DNA of 64,000 nucleotides from Treponema sp. CETP13 (GTDB taxonomy: Bacteria > Spirochaetota > Spirochaetia > Treponematales > Treponemataceae). The translations under genes and the position numbers were made by a program. The stretch covers positions 1 to 64,000 of the forward strand of contig MLPZ01000017.1 of the NCBI GenBank assembly GCA_001885315.1, given 5' to 3'. Shown in pieces: positions 18,201-25,946 of this stretch. Within the stretch, counting starts at the first letter, position 1. Each line of letters starts with the position of its first letter. Below the pieces are notes generated by a model. That model worked only from the letters and a program-made list of their open reading frames with translations, was not told the origin of the DNA and ran no database searches.

Positions 18201-21119
18201 GGAACCTACAACAGAAGCAACAGAAGAATCAGAACTTTTCCAGCTGTAACCAGTAATTACATTTGAATCAGAATTCTTTACGTCAACGCTTACAGATACA
18301 TTACTCTGTTCGCCAACAGTAACTACATTCTGAGTTGTCGTAAGATATTTAAAGCCTTTAAGTTCATCTTCTGTATTTGCAACATTTACAAGGATTTCCT
18401 TTGTTATTTCTCCAGCCAGAGTATTTGAAACAGTTATAATAGCCTGACCTGGATTCAAACCTTTAATGTTACAAGTACCGGAAGTAAGGCCAGTAATTTC
18501 AATGTTTTCACTTCCTTCTGTTATATTCCAGGAAAAAGCACCACTCTGAGTTGTATTTACAAGCGAGCAGCCTATAGTTGTACTCTGTCCGTTTAAAAGG
18601 TTTACTACATCATTTTCCGCAGTAATATACACTACATAGTTGTCATTCCATTCATAAAGCTCACCACATTTAGCATTGATGCTTAATGAATTAGCAGACA
18701 TTTTATTTGTAACACGGATAGTGCTTTTACCAGGTTTATTTGCTGTAAGAGTTACCGTACTTCCAGGATTACCTGCAAGGTCAAAAACACTCTCGCCCGG
18801 AACAGCATCAACATCAGTCATAGACCAGTTTGTATGAAGCTGCATATCAGAAGCACTGATGTTTACACCGCTAACAGTCAGAGATGTACTGTCACCAGCG
18901 TTTTCTACTACAACGGCATTGTTATTTGTAGTAAGATAACCTGCATTTTCATCATATATCTCAGAGCTTTCACCGGCTTTTAAAATCGTTACGTTAAACT
19001 CAACAGGTTCAGAAGTTCCTACCCTTGCAGTAATTGTACAACTACCTTCATTAAAAGCTTCAACATTTGCCTGAGCTGAATACGTAACGGAAGAATCAGC
19101 GTTTACAATACATTTATTTGGGTCAGAAGAACTCCAGGAAACTTTGTCAGACGGAGCAAATCCGAATGTTTCAACGTTAAGTTTTTTTGTTTCTCCGCAG
19201 GCAATTCTTAGATATGTAGAATCAGCAAAGATACCTTTCATGCTCTGAAGTTCTTCTTCAGTATCAGCAGCAAGAACAAGAATTTTCTTATCGCTTAAAG
19301 CTCCGTCAAGATGAGCAGTAACATAAGTCTGACTTGAACCTGTACCACAGGCAGAAACAACAGTAGTACGGCCGTTAGTCGGGCTTACAGATACCTTAGT
19401 AGAATCTGCACTGCTCCACTGTACATTGTTTTCATCTCCGGCTTCATGATTACGAAGCTGGGCAGTAATTTGTTTTGACGAACCATTTAAAAGCCTGATA
19501 AGACTGTCTTCTGTATTGATTGTTTTTGGATTTACAAAAGCAGATTCAGAAAAGACTTTTACAGTAATTTCTGTATCATAAAGACAGCGGGGATGAGTTA
19601 CAACAATTACTACCTCACCTTCTTTAAGAGGTTTAATTACAAGCTGAGCCGGACAGGAATTTCCTGAAGTTACGGCAGAACGTGCGTTTAAGTCTTTTAC
19701 ATAACCCGTAACATTCTGAACTTCAACAATACCATTATTTCTTCCATTTTTAATAAACCATGTAAAATTCTGGTTTTCATCTCCAATGTTGTCTTCTCCA
19801 TCAATACCACCGATTAAACGGACATTTACAGTAGTAGGGTCTTTTCCAATCTGAGTTTGAATATAACTCTGGTCTGTTGTAATATACATCGAAGAATCGA
19901 TTGCAGAACCAATCTGATTCTGTAGAATTACAAGGATATTTCTTGAATATTCTGCATAAGGATGTTTTACGTTGATTTTAAACGTTCCGTTTTTCTTTCC
20001 CTGAATACGGATCGAGTTACCACTTGCAGTACAGTCTGCAAGTTTTAATGAATCTTCTGGAATTGTCCATTCAAAATCCTCATTGTTTACAATCTTTGTA
20101 ACATTTTCTACTGTTGCATTAACCGTTACCGGAGTCTCACTTCCATTTACGATAACAGTTGTGCTTGATAAACCGATATAAGCATTTTCAACAATTGTGC
20201 TAACACGTACAATAATATTAAGGTCATAATTAGAACTGTCATGACTTACAACAATATTTGCGACACCGTTTGCAAGAGGAATGATTTCAGCAGTATCAAG
20301 GTTTGCATGTAAATCAATTATAGACTTTGACTTTTCATCTGCATAATTCCAGTGGAAGCCGTTTGCATAAGCTGCATTAACAGGATTTACAAGGTCAACC
20401 TTTACATACTTTGAACTTGTCTCATTTTTATTTATAGAGAACACATTATATTCAGTTGTGATGTAAGTTTCTGTAAGCTTATCTGTATAAACATAAACAA
20501 CGAATGTATAATCATATTCTGCCTTCTCATGCTTTGCTACAAGCTGAGTAGAACCTGTTTTCTTTGCTGTAACAACACAGTTGTTTCTGGTCCAGCTGAT
20601 AGAGGCTACAGAGTCATCTTTAATTTCCCAGATAAAATCTTCCATATCGGCAATTGAACCGCCGTATAAAGATGCTGTTACTATAGTAGAATCTTCCGGT
20701 TTAAGCTGAATTACAGAGTAATTGGAATATATATAAGGATTATCATAAGTATCATCACCGTTTGCAATTACGGTAATAAGACAGGTAGCACTTATACCGT
20801 TACATTTTGCACGGATATATGCAGAACCTGCTTTTACACCTGTAATGACAGCACCGGAATTATCAGTTCTAGCTTCAATAAATTCTTTGTCATATTCCCA
20901 AGAAACAGAACATTTCCCCTGATTGGCAGAAGGATTAAGTGTAAGTTTAATGTATTCACTATCCCTTACATTAACATTAAGGGTAGACACATTAAAGCTC
21001 ACTCCTTTAATATCTGCATTATAATCATGCGGCGAAATAGAATCTTCTATTGAATTAAAAAATTTGCATCCGACAAAAAGCGAGCAAAACAAAAATAAAG
21101 GCAGAAACTTATTTTTCAT
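15267..21119 (-). CDS. Giant Ig-like (Big2) repeat lipoprotein, 1,951 aa
   Basis: Signal peptide M-K-N-K-F-L-P-L-F-L-F with lipobox L-F-V-G-C-K. About 15 Ig-like units of ~90 residues follow up to residue ~1480, then a non-repeat C-terminal part. Unit by unit the first four and the one with F-x-W-W-A-D near the end match the larger paralogue in the same order, so the pair arose by duplication of the whole array. ATG at 21119 was chosen because AAGGGG lies five bases before it; the in-frame GTG at 21125 overlaps that site. It follows trbI and a 46-codon membrane gene on the same strand. The sequence AAAGTGTAAATTAC upstream (about 21180-21167) resembles the element's shared motif. Predicted to be anchored by lipid and surface exposed. 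Confidence 0.85.
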   Translation of the reverse strand: MKNKFLPLFLFCSLFVGCKFFNSIEDSISPHDYNADIKGVSFNVSTLNVNVRDSEYIKLTLNPSANQGKCSVSWEYDKEFIEARTDNSGAVITGVKAGSAYIRAKCNGISATCLITVIANGDDTYDNPYIYSNYSVIQLKPEDSTIVTASLYGGSIADMEDFIWEIKDDSVASISWTRNNCVVTAKKTGSTQLVAKHEKAEYDYTFVVYVYTDKLTETYITTEYNVFSINKNETSSKYVKVDLVNPVNAAYANGFHWNYADEKSKSIIDLHANLDTAEIIPLANGVANIVVSHDSSNYDLNIIVRVSTIVENAYIGLSSTTVIVNGSETPVTVNATVENVTKIVNNEDFEWTIPEDSLKLADCTASGNSIRIQGKKNGTFKINVKHPYAEYSRNILVILQNQIGSAIDSSMYITTDQSYIQTQIGKDPTTVNVRLIGGIDGEDNIGDENQNFTWFIKNGRNNGIVEVQNVTGYVKDLNARSAVTSGNSCPAQLVIKPLKEGEVVIVVTHPRCLYDTEITVKVFSESAFVNPKTINTEDSLIRLLNGSSKQITAQLRNHEAGDENNVQWSSADSTKVSVSPTNGRTTVVSACGTGSSQTYVTAHLDGALSDKKILVLAADTEEELQSMKGIFADSTYLRIACGETKKLNVETFGFAPSDKVSWSSSDPNKCIVNADSSVTYSAQANVEAFNEGSCTITARVGTSEPVEFNVTILKAGESSEIYDENAGYLTTNNNAVVVENAGDSTSLTVSGVNISASDMQLHTNWSMTDVDAVPGESVFDLAGNPGSTVTLTANKPGKSTIRVTNKMSANSLSINAKCGELYEWNDNYVVYITAENDVVNLLNGQSTTIGCSLVNTTQSGAFSWNITEGSENIEITGLTSGTCNIKGLNPGQAIITVSNTLAGEITKEILVNVANTEDELKGFKYLTTTQNVVTVGEQSNVSVSVDVKNSDSNVITGYSWKSSDSSVASVVGSGNVAVIYGKRIGSTKIIVENYEYCSYPLEIIVNVIDPVAATLDPYISCNNIVTCTVGGDSQTVAAELIGGTANDTTGFDWKVADSSVARLYASNDSAQITALKEGVTQVVVSHPKASVTRSILVICEPKVVSNCYISMTESIIKMKPSDDAKTITATLVNGSAEDVYDFKWWADSYDKITMNYTGESCVIEPISAGTVTIHCSHPKAASTKDIVLYISNYTDFAFASSYVDITTGSDTFINMEVPATGVDCDISYKSSDNSLCTVFGNNMVCTLHPGTLPVGVTSKSCTITATLQTKGGIKQAEAQLLVSVTKKDETKPYIGLYPDTSSTIVTLNKDEVRNISAKLYGTTVDVNSAGLGWTINESSGNYVKFTSTKKTGSDVQIQALNAGKTTMTVTHAPENGNAINPLTIYVVVTGVSEPTVTLNYQELPVLIGEDTQTIIATVKNDTGEELEWKVVNDEDPSVEQDFFSFVSKGNKASVSALKPGSATVYCTIPSNGSTASCKVKISEAPRIEFFVYDDETNFTYNNGVLVDNREKYYLTSLQLFPGETKPLHWETVPTKDKITKWYRGDSSYFDMNTEGAGYLSSWTDPVTKDIYYYPDGVGTIAVTGKTTEGNSILQVTDASLQTDSVSVFNSYNYHFTVDKTIVSSTPKDVHNKPELMYVNYELRPACAKIIVTNTTTGPVGEKLVLKNGKKISDNEWEITEHVNNVDTNSTGIVSGTLEFEVQGEANCNIQIKAVNENVVSSGAGSTAAQEFGTQNIKFKVYYPSHTFKPIITRQVPFKLANVNVPVLNTLYSKYSYYSPSSNTIFLGDGEYLTGQVEVNAANEPYSDVYIKSVTFERVTSNLEDGIGAGAVQSDKVDGASSGSSYNTHDFILYHNHEYSVYGYRTSNSGSWSWETNGINNMYRLIIDDDKFIEVRNETIKETSFVGNLVVEYANYAAGNGYAKYKIPVYVQVRNCPCADETEYFKAYIGN

Positions 21120-21176
21120 ATACACCCCTTGCTTTCATATATTAATTTATTGATTATTTATATGGTAATTTACACT

Positions 21177-21317
21177 TTATAAAAAGAAAAGAACACAAGA
21201 AAAGCAGAACAAGATGGCACTCGCTATAAGAATGCTTATGTTTATTTTATAAACGCCTTCATCATTGTAGCTTTCTTTCTTAAAACATTTCTTGATATTT
21301 TCAACCAATTTATTCAT
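21177..21317 (-). CDS. Small single-span membrane protein (46 aa)
   Basis: ATG at 21317 follows GGAGTTGAT and opens 46 codons: a charged start M-N-K-L-V-E-N-I-K-K with K-K-E-S, then a hydrophobic span from about residue 26 to the end (I-N-I-S-I-L-I-A-S-A-I-L). It lies 21 bp behind trbI and before the first giant lipoprotein, the place where proteobacterial Trb operons often have a small extra gene. A role in the mating channel or in export of the giant lipoproteins is possible but not shown. No family recognised. Confidence 0.6.
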   Translation of the reverse strand: MNKLVENIKKCFKKESYNDEGVYKINISILIASAILFCFSCVLFFL

Positions 21318-21338
21318 ATCAACTCCTTGTATAAAAGT

Positions 21339-23219
21339 TTATTTTGTCCTGTGATAAGGCTGCGTAACTTCAATATTTTCAACAGGCGGCAAAGAAAGAT
21401 TCTGATTTACCACAATATTGATTTTAGTTCCTGCCTTGATTTTAATTGTCGGCTGGACGTTCATCGCACGGTCAATAAGCTTATCTGCAAGTTCATTAGT
21501 AACCTGCTGCGTATTTGCAATAATATTCTGAACGTACTGATTTTGTGTTTCTCCCATTGTAGAAGAAAACTCGCTGTTTACGATTGAAAATACGCTCATA
21601 AGACCTATAGCCTTAAGGTAAGCCATAGGATGGTCCTTAACAAAACCTTTAAGACCGGAAGCACCTTTTGCATCAGTTCCGTTCATATTACCAAGCTGGA
21701 TCTGATAACCATCCGGTCGGATTAAAGTATGCCAGGCTACCTGTACACGGCTTTGTGAATATGAGATGCTTGAATTATATGTTCCGTAAAGAACAGAGTT
21801 CTGAGGAATCAAAAGATAACGGCCGTCCTGAGAAGAATAGATATTCTTTGAAATACGAGCTGTAATTTCACCAGGTAAGTCTGTATTAAGTTCAGATGTA
21901 AGAACAGCTTCAAAAATAGAACCCTGCCAGAGAGTATTAAGATTCAGCCATTCACCCTGCCCTACATTATTCCCGTTCCTTCCGTTATTAAAGAAAGAGT
22001 TTTTTCCAGCCTGGTCATTCTGCATATTATAGGCATTATTCCCTGCAGCTGCATTTCCATAAGCCTGACTGTAAGCAGAAAGTACATTGTTCATATACTC
22101 ATCTTTGGAAGGAGGAGAGTAACTTGAAGTGGCAGATGTAGAAGATGTATTTTTAGCTATCGTCTGCTGATAGTCAGTTGAATAGCTTTGCTGTGTTGAA
22201 GAAAGACCTTTTATGCCCGAAATACGCTTTGACTGTAAAGAGTCATTTCTTGTATCTGGAATTTCAACAGAAGAAGAAGAGCCTACACCATTTCCGGTAT
22301 TTTTGTTTACATACTGTGGTTCATACGGTTTTTTTTCTGTTTCAACAATAACAGGTGGTATTTCATCATCTTCTTTTTTATTTTCAGAAACATTTTCGTA
22401 ATGACCGGAATCTTCTGCATCATATTCATCAGGGAGAGGATGTTTTGTTGCCATTGAAGCATAATCTTTTGACTGATGAGTTTCTGCAACAGGTTTTTCA
22501 TTCTTACCCTTTTTCTTACTGCCAGCAGGCATTAAGAATGTAATAAGAAAAATACCACCTACAACGATAATAATTACAGTAAGTAGAAACTTCTTGTTCA
22601 ATACACGAGGTTTACCACCAGGATGCTTGTCTGCTTCTGAAGCAGAAACCTTTGGAACAAATCTTTTATCTTCTTCTGCATCCAGAGTATCTGCAGTAAA
22701 TTTATTTTTATTTTCTTCTGAAAAATTATTTTCTATTTGGTTTTCAATATTCCGTTCTTCCACATCTGCTTTAACCATATCAAGAGTTTCCATTTCTGGA
22801 TTATTTGAATATGGTGTACCATTATCGTTTTCTAACGGAGTTGCATTTTCAGAAAAAGAATCATTTGTGTCTTTATTATTAAAATTAGGTTCATCTTTAA
22901 TGGAAGGATTTTCTTCAATTGTTTTCTGAAAATCATTTACATCGGCAGCAGTACGCAGAAAATCAGGAAGCTCTATGTCTTCCTCTGTTGTAATGTGTTC
23001 TTCCACATCTGATTTTACCACATTTGGATTTTCCATATCTGGATTATTTGAACGTGGTACACCGTTACCGGGGTCAGACGGAGTTCCATTTTCCAAATCA
23101 GACTTGGCATCCTCATCTAAATCATTAAGAAACTCAGAATAAGGATTATACTCCTTTGCAGCTTCTTCGTTTTCAGCGTCAGGAGAAAATTCATTGATTT
23201 CATCATCTTCATTAATCAT
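21339..23219 (-). CDS. trbI: Conjugal transfer protein TrbI/VirB10
   Basis: Channel protein that spans inner membrane and periplasm and links to the outer membrane ring. It has a long acidic cytoplasmic part (~1-205), one membrane span F-L-L-T-V-I-I-I-V-V-G-G-I-F-L near 215, a Ser/Asn-rich periplasmic linker, and the VirB10 C-terminal beta-barrel (about 420-615) with I-P-Q-N-S-V-L-Y-G-T-Y and A-G-T-K-I-N-I-V-V. The acidic N-terminal part contains a duplicated segment (S-N-N-P-D-M-E-N near 55 and S-N-N-P-E-M-E-T near 140, each followed by V-K-x-D-V-E-E). Its start overlaps the preceding gene by 8 bp. At 626 residues it is longer than typical TrbI because of the N-terminal part. Confidence 0.9.
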   Translation of the reverse strand: MINEDDEINEFSPDAENEEAAKEYNPYSEFLNDLDEDAKSDLENGTPSDPGNGVPRSNNPDMENPNVVKSDVEEHITTEEDIELPDFLRTAADVNDFQKTIEENPSIKDEPNFNNKDTNDSFSENATPLENDNGTPYSNNPEMETLDMVKADVEERNIENQIENNFSEENKNKFTADTLDAEEDKRFVPKVSASEADKHPGGKPRVLNKKFLLTVIIIVVGGIFLITFLMPAGSKKKGKNEKPVAETHQSKDYASMATKHPLPDEYDAEDSGHYENVSENKKEDDEIPPVIVETEKKPYEPQYVNKNTGNGVGSSSSVEIPDTRNDSLQSKRISGIKGLSSTQQSYSTDYQQTIAKNTSSTSATSSYSPPSKDEYMNNVLSAYSQAYGNAAAGNNAYNMQNDQAGKNSFFNNGRNGNNVGQGEWLNLNTLWQGSIFEAVLTSELNTDLPGEITARISKNIYSSQDGRYLLIPQNSVLYGTYNSSISYSQSRVQVAWHTLIRPDGYQIQLGNMNGTDAKGASGLKGFVKDHPMAYLKAIGLMSVFSIVNSEFSSTMGETQNQYVQNIIANTQQVTNELADKLIDRAMNVQPTIKIKAGTKINIVVNQNLSLPPVENIEVTQPYHRTK

Positions 23220-23841
23220 TAAGGTTTCTCCTGTAATTTTCGTACTCTTCTTTCAATTCATTTTTTGTTTCAAAGCCGTTGTCTTTTAAAAATCTTGTAT
23301 ATTCAAGATTATCAAAATCAGATTTAGATAATTCTTTACGTTCATTCAGAATGTCCTTAATTTCATCGGCTTCACTTTTTTCATAAAAAATGTCTACATT
23401 TTCTTTACCTCTGTTTTTCATGTCAAAACCGAACATTGTACCAAGCTGAATATACATAAAAAGCATACACCCAAGAGCAATGACGGGCATCATAAAACAG
23501 TTAGGATATTTTACAAACTTCGGTTTAACGAAAAAGAGGATAAGGCTCAATAAAGAAATACAGGCTTCGCAAAGCAATACATAAAGCTCTCTGTTTGTCT
23601 TAAAACCCCAGAATAAGGCCGCCAAATAAACAAAGATAAATACTGTCACAATAATTTTAAAAAGTTTAACCTGCTCTTTTTTTTCAGGCGGTGTTGTACG
23701 TTCCCACTCTTCTTTCATGCGTTTTCTTTTTTCAAGGCTTTCCTTATATTTTTCAACAAAGGTTTTACCTTCTTCAGTATCTTCCCATTTGGTTTTCTGT
23801 CCAGAAGGTTTGTTTCTGTTGAGCCAGTTTATAATTCCCAT
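23212..23841 (-). CDS. Membrane protein of unknown function within the trb operon
   Basis: A protein of 209 residues with a basic, probably coiled N-terminal part (~1-60), three hydrophobic stretches between about 62 and 140 (L-F-K-I-I-V-T-V-F-I-F-V-Y-L; L-L-C-E-A-C-I-S-L-L-S-L-I-L; M-M-P-V-I-A-L-G-C-M-L-F), and an acidic helical tail. It starts directly after the trbG stop and overlaps trbI, so it is an integral part of the operon. Proteobacterial Trb operons go from trbG to trbI without such a gene, so this is a lineage-specific addition. Possibly an inner-membrane partner of TrbI. No family recognised. Confidence 0.7.
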   Translation of the reverse strand: MGIINWLNRNKPSGQKTKWEDTEEGKTFVEKYKESLEKRKRMKEEWERTTPPEKKEQVKLFKIIVTVFIFVYLAALFWGFKTNRELYVLLCEACISLLSLILFFVKPKFVKYPNCFMMPVIALGCMLFMYIQLGTMFGFDMKNRGKENVDIFYEKSEADEIKDILNERKELSKSDFDNLEYTRFLKDNGFETKNELKEEYENYRRNLND

Positions 23842-25053
23842 TTATTTTTCCTCCTGGTTTTCTTCAACTTCATCAATTTTATATTCAAGAATAATATTGT
23901 CAGAATGCAGAGTCGTTTCTTTCTGAAGCTTTGAATTATAGGTACTCATAAAAGAGTTATTTTTGTTTGGAGGCGGAAGAACGGCATTCTTATCTTCAAG
24001 AGTAACCTCTTCTTCAGTTTCTTCAACCTTTACAGCTTTTGGCTCTTTGTAATACTTTTTCTTAATGGTAACTTTTTCTTTACCTACCCTCATTGTAACT
24101 TTTTCAATAAGTTCATTTATAACAATAAGATTTTTGTTTACAGAATAATTAATTCGTTCGTTCTTATGATTAAAAAGTACCGGGCTTGTCATGTGAAGGA
24201 CAGTTTCATTCATTACGATATAAGTATGCTTTCCGTCATCATAAACACGAGTTGGAAGCCAGTACGGTTTTTTGAATACGGAATAACTCATCTTATAATC
24301 AAAAGAAAGATATGCCGGATCTACTCCGGTAGTTTCTTTAGACATCTTGTTGATTTCATTCATTGCATCAGTCTTAATGTTGAAAGGCATTGTGTTAGGG
24401 TACTTCCATTTTACCTGAGTCATGTAAACATCTTTAAATGATTTCAAAAGAAGATGATAAACACGTTTGTCTGTAATAATGATGAAAGAAGTAATGAGAC
24501 CGGAATAAGCAGGTTTTAAGAAAAAATGCTGAGTATCAATGTTGCCGCTTCTTGATACACCCGCTCCGATTTCCCATACCTTTTCTTCAGAAAGGAAAGG
24601 CATTTCTATTACCTGCTCTCCAGGCTCAAGAATCAAATCCGTAACTCGATACGGCTGACAGTATATTTCATAAGTAAAATCAGAATCAAAGTCATAATAC
24701 ATTGTACCTGCAGTCCATTTATCAGGTGTCTGTAAAGCTTCTTCCGCAGAGGCTTTTGCAGCGTCTTTACCGGTTTTATCAGGTCTATCAGATTTTGCAC
24801 TTTCTCCAACCGGATAATAAACAGGCTTTTCTACATAAACAACAGTTTTCGGTACATCAACTTCCTTAAGCTGTTCCTGAATAAGATACTCCTGCATTTC
24901 GTTATAATTTGCAGACTGTTCCTTATCTACGGTTGAATAGACCTTTTCTTCCTTTTCTCTTTCAGTACCGAGCTTTTCAAAATCGACAGATTGACAACTA
25001 CTAATGAGCATTACACCAACTAAACTGATTACTATTTCCAATAACTTTTTCAT
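23842..25053 (-). CDS. trbG: Conjugal transfer protein TrbG/VirB9, lipoprotein form
   Basis: Outer-membrane-associated component of the type IV secretion core that pairs with VirB7 and VirB10. It begins with a lipoprotein signal (M-K-K-L-L-E-I-V, lipobox L-I-S-S-C-Q), so it may carry its own lipid anchor, which would explain the absence of a separate VirB7-like gene. The centre (about 125-320) shows VirB9/CagX features: G-E-Q-V-I-E-M-P-F, then F-I-I-I-T-D-K-R-V-Y-H-L and P-Y-W-L-P-T-R-V-Y-D-D-G-K-H-T-Y-I. A charged tail of ~80 residues extends past the usual end. It lies 15 bp after trbF. Confidence 0.87.
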   Translation of the reverse strand: MKKLLEIVISLVGVMLISSCQSVDFEKLGTEREKEEKVYSTVDKEQSANYNEMQEYLIQEQLKEVDVPKTVVYVEKPVYYPVGESAKSDRPDKTGKDAAKASAEEALQTPDKWTAGTMYYDFDSDFTYEIYCQPYRVTDLILEPGEQVIEMPFLSEEKVWEIGAGVSRSGNIDTQHFFLKPAYSGLITSFIIITDKRVYHLLLKSFKDVYMTQVKWKYPNTMPFNIKTDAMNEINKMSKETTGVDPAYLSFDYKMSYSVFKKPYWLPTRVYDDGKHTYIVMNETVLHMTSPVLFNHKNERINYSVNKNLIVINELIEKVTMRVGKEKVTIKKKYYKEPKAVKVEETEEEVTLEDKNAVLPPPNKNNSFMSTYNSKLQKETTLHSDNIILEYKIDEVEENQEEK

Positions 25054-25068
25054 AGAATTTATACTCCT

Positions 25069-25806
25069 TTAATTTGTAACTGGCTGAATGTCAAAAGATG
25101 TGATGTATACACCAAGCGGGTTCAATGTTTTTGTTTCTTCAGTAACTTCATAATAACCAAGAGTAACAAGAGCCGAGAAACGTCTTGTCTGCATAAGACG
25201 GCCTTGCTGATAAGTCAAGACATCGTAATAAACTACATAAGTATTTGATGTCTGTTTAAGCGGAGCGTCAATCTTAACTGACTGTGTTCTAACTCCGGTC
25301 CACTCATAAGGATTATTTTCAATAAAGAATGTATCAAGCTGATTAACAGCTACTCCCTGACAGATATTCTCACACTCTCTCTGAAATATTTTCTGAGCAT
25401 TATAATCAGATGACCAGGTATACATATTTGTAATAAGCTTTAAGACCTGCGAAGTTTTGTGATGTTCAGGAATATTGGATTTTCCCCAGTAAGAAGAATC
25501 AACTTTACCGACATAAGAGGCATTTCCATTGTTGTCTACAGTAACAATTACAGGAACAGTTTTTGGAAGTGTAACCGCATAAAAACAGATACCAAGAGAA
25601 ATAAAAAATGAAGAAAGGGAAACAAGAGCTATAATCTGCCACATACGGGCGTTCTTTTGAGAAAGCCCCTGAATAGTATCAGCAGCAGCTATCATCTCTT
25701 CATTATAGCCGGGCTTACCTTTTCCTTGTTTTTTTTCAAATGAGTTGAACGGAGTCGGTGAAGCATCACCGTCAGAAAAAAATATTTTTGTATTAGAATT
25801 AGACAT
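25069..25806 (-). CDS. trbF: Conjugal transfer protein TrbF/VirB8
   Basis: Inner-membrane protein with a short cytoplasmic head, one membrane span near residue 60-80 (I-I-A-L-V-S-L-S-S-F-F-I-S-L-G) and a periplasmic NTF2-like domain, including Y-V-V-Y-Y-D-V-L-T-Y and the late R-F-S-A-L-V-T-L-G-Y-Y-E. Length (245) and topology fit TrbF. It is the first gene of the second trb transcript, which runs trbF-trbG-unknown-trbI and on to the giant lipoproteins. It is cut off from trbL by 4 kb of inserted kinase and AbiE-like genes, and a promoter lies directly upstream. Confidence 0.9.
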   Translation of the reverse strand: MSNSNTKIFFSDGDASPTPFNSFEKKQGKGKPGYNEEMIAAADTIQGLSQKNARMWQIIALVSLSSFFISLGICFYAVTLPKTVPVIVTVDNNGNASYVGKVDSSYWGKSNIPEHHKTSQVLKLITNMYTWSSDYNAQKIFQRECENICQGVAVNQLDTFFIENNPYEWTGVRTQSVKIDAPLKQTSNTYVVYYDVLTYQQGRLMQTRRFSALVTLGYYEVTEETKTLNPLGVYITSFDIQPVTN

Positions 25807-25811
25807 ATACC

Positions 25812-25900
25812 ACCTTTAAAGTGTAATTAAAGATAGTGTAAAATAAAATAGTAATATTGTCAAGATTATAGTAATATGATAGAATTGTCAGTGAAAAAAC
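25812..25900. promoter_or_regulatory. Divergent promoter region with shared AAAGTGTAAT motif
   Basis: Minus strand: TTGACA (25863-25858) and TACACT 17 bp downstream serve trbF. Plus strand: TTGTCA (25858-25863) and TAGAAT after 17 bp could serve the HipA-like gene. AAAGTGTAATTAAAG starts at 25818 and a second GTGTAAAATAAAATAGTAAT follows. The overlap of both promoters with the motif suggests joint control of trb transcription and the kinase gene. Confidence 0.5.
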
Positions 25901-25946
25901 AGGAATAATGTGATATACTGAAAAATATTAATGCAGAGGTGCTTTT

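Noticed and set aside
7786-21119. DNA-level tandem repeats in the giant genes
   Set aside because: The repeats are visible only at protein level; nucleotide copies are too diverged for recent tandem duplication or slippage.
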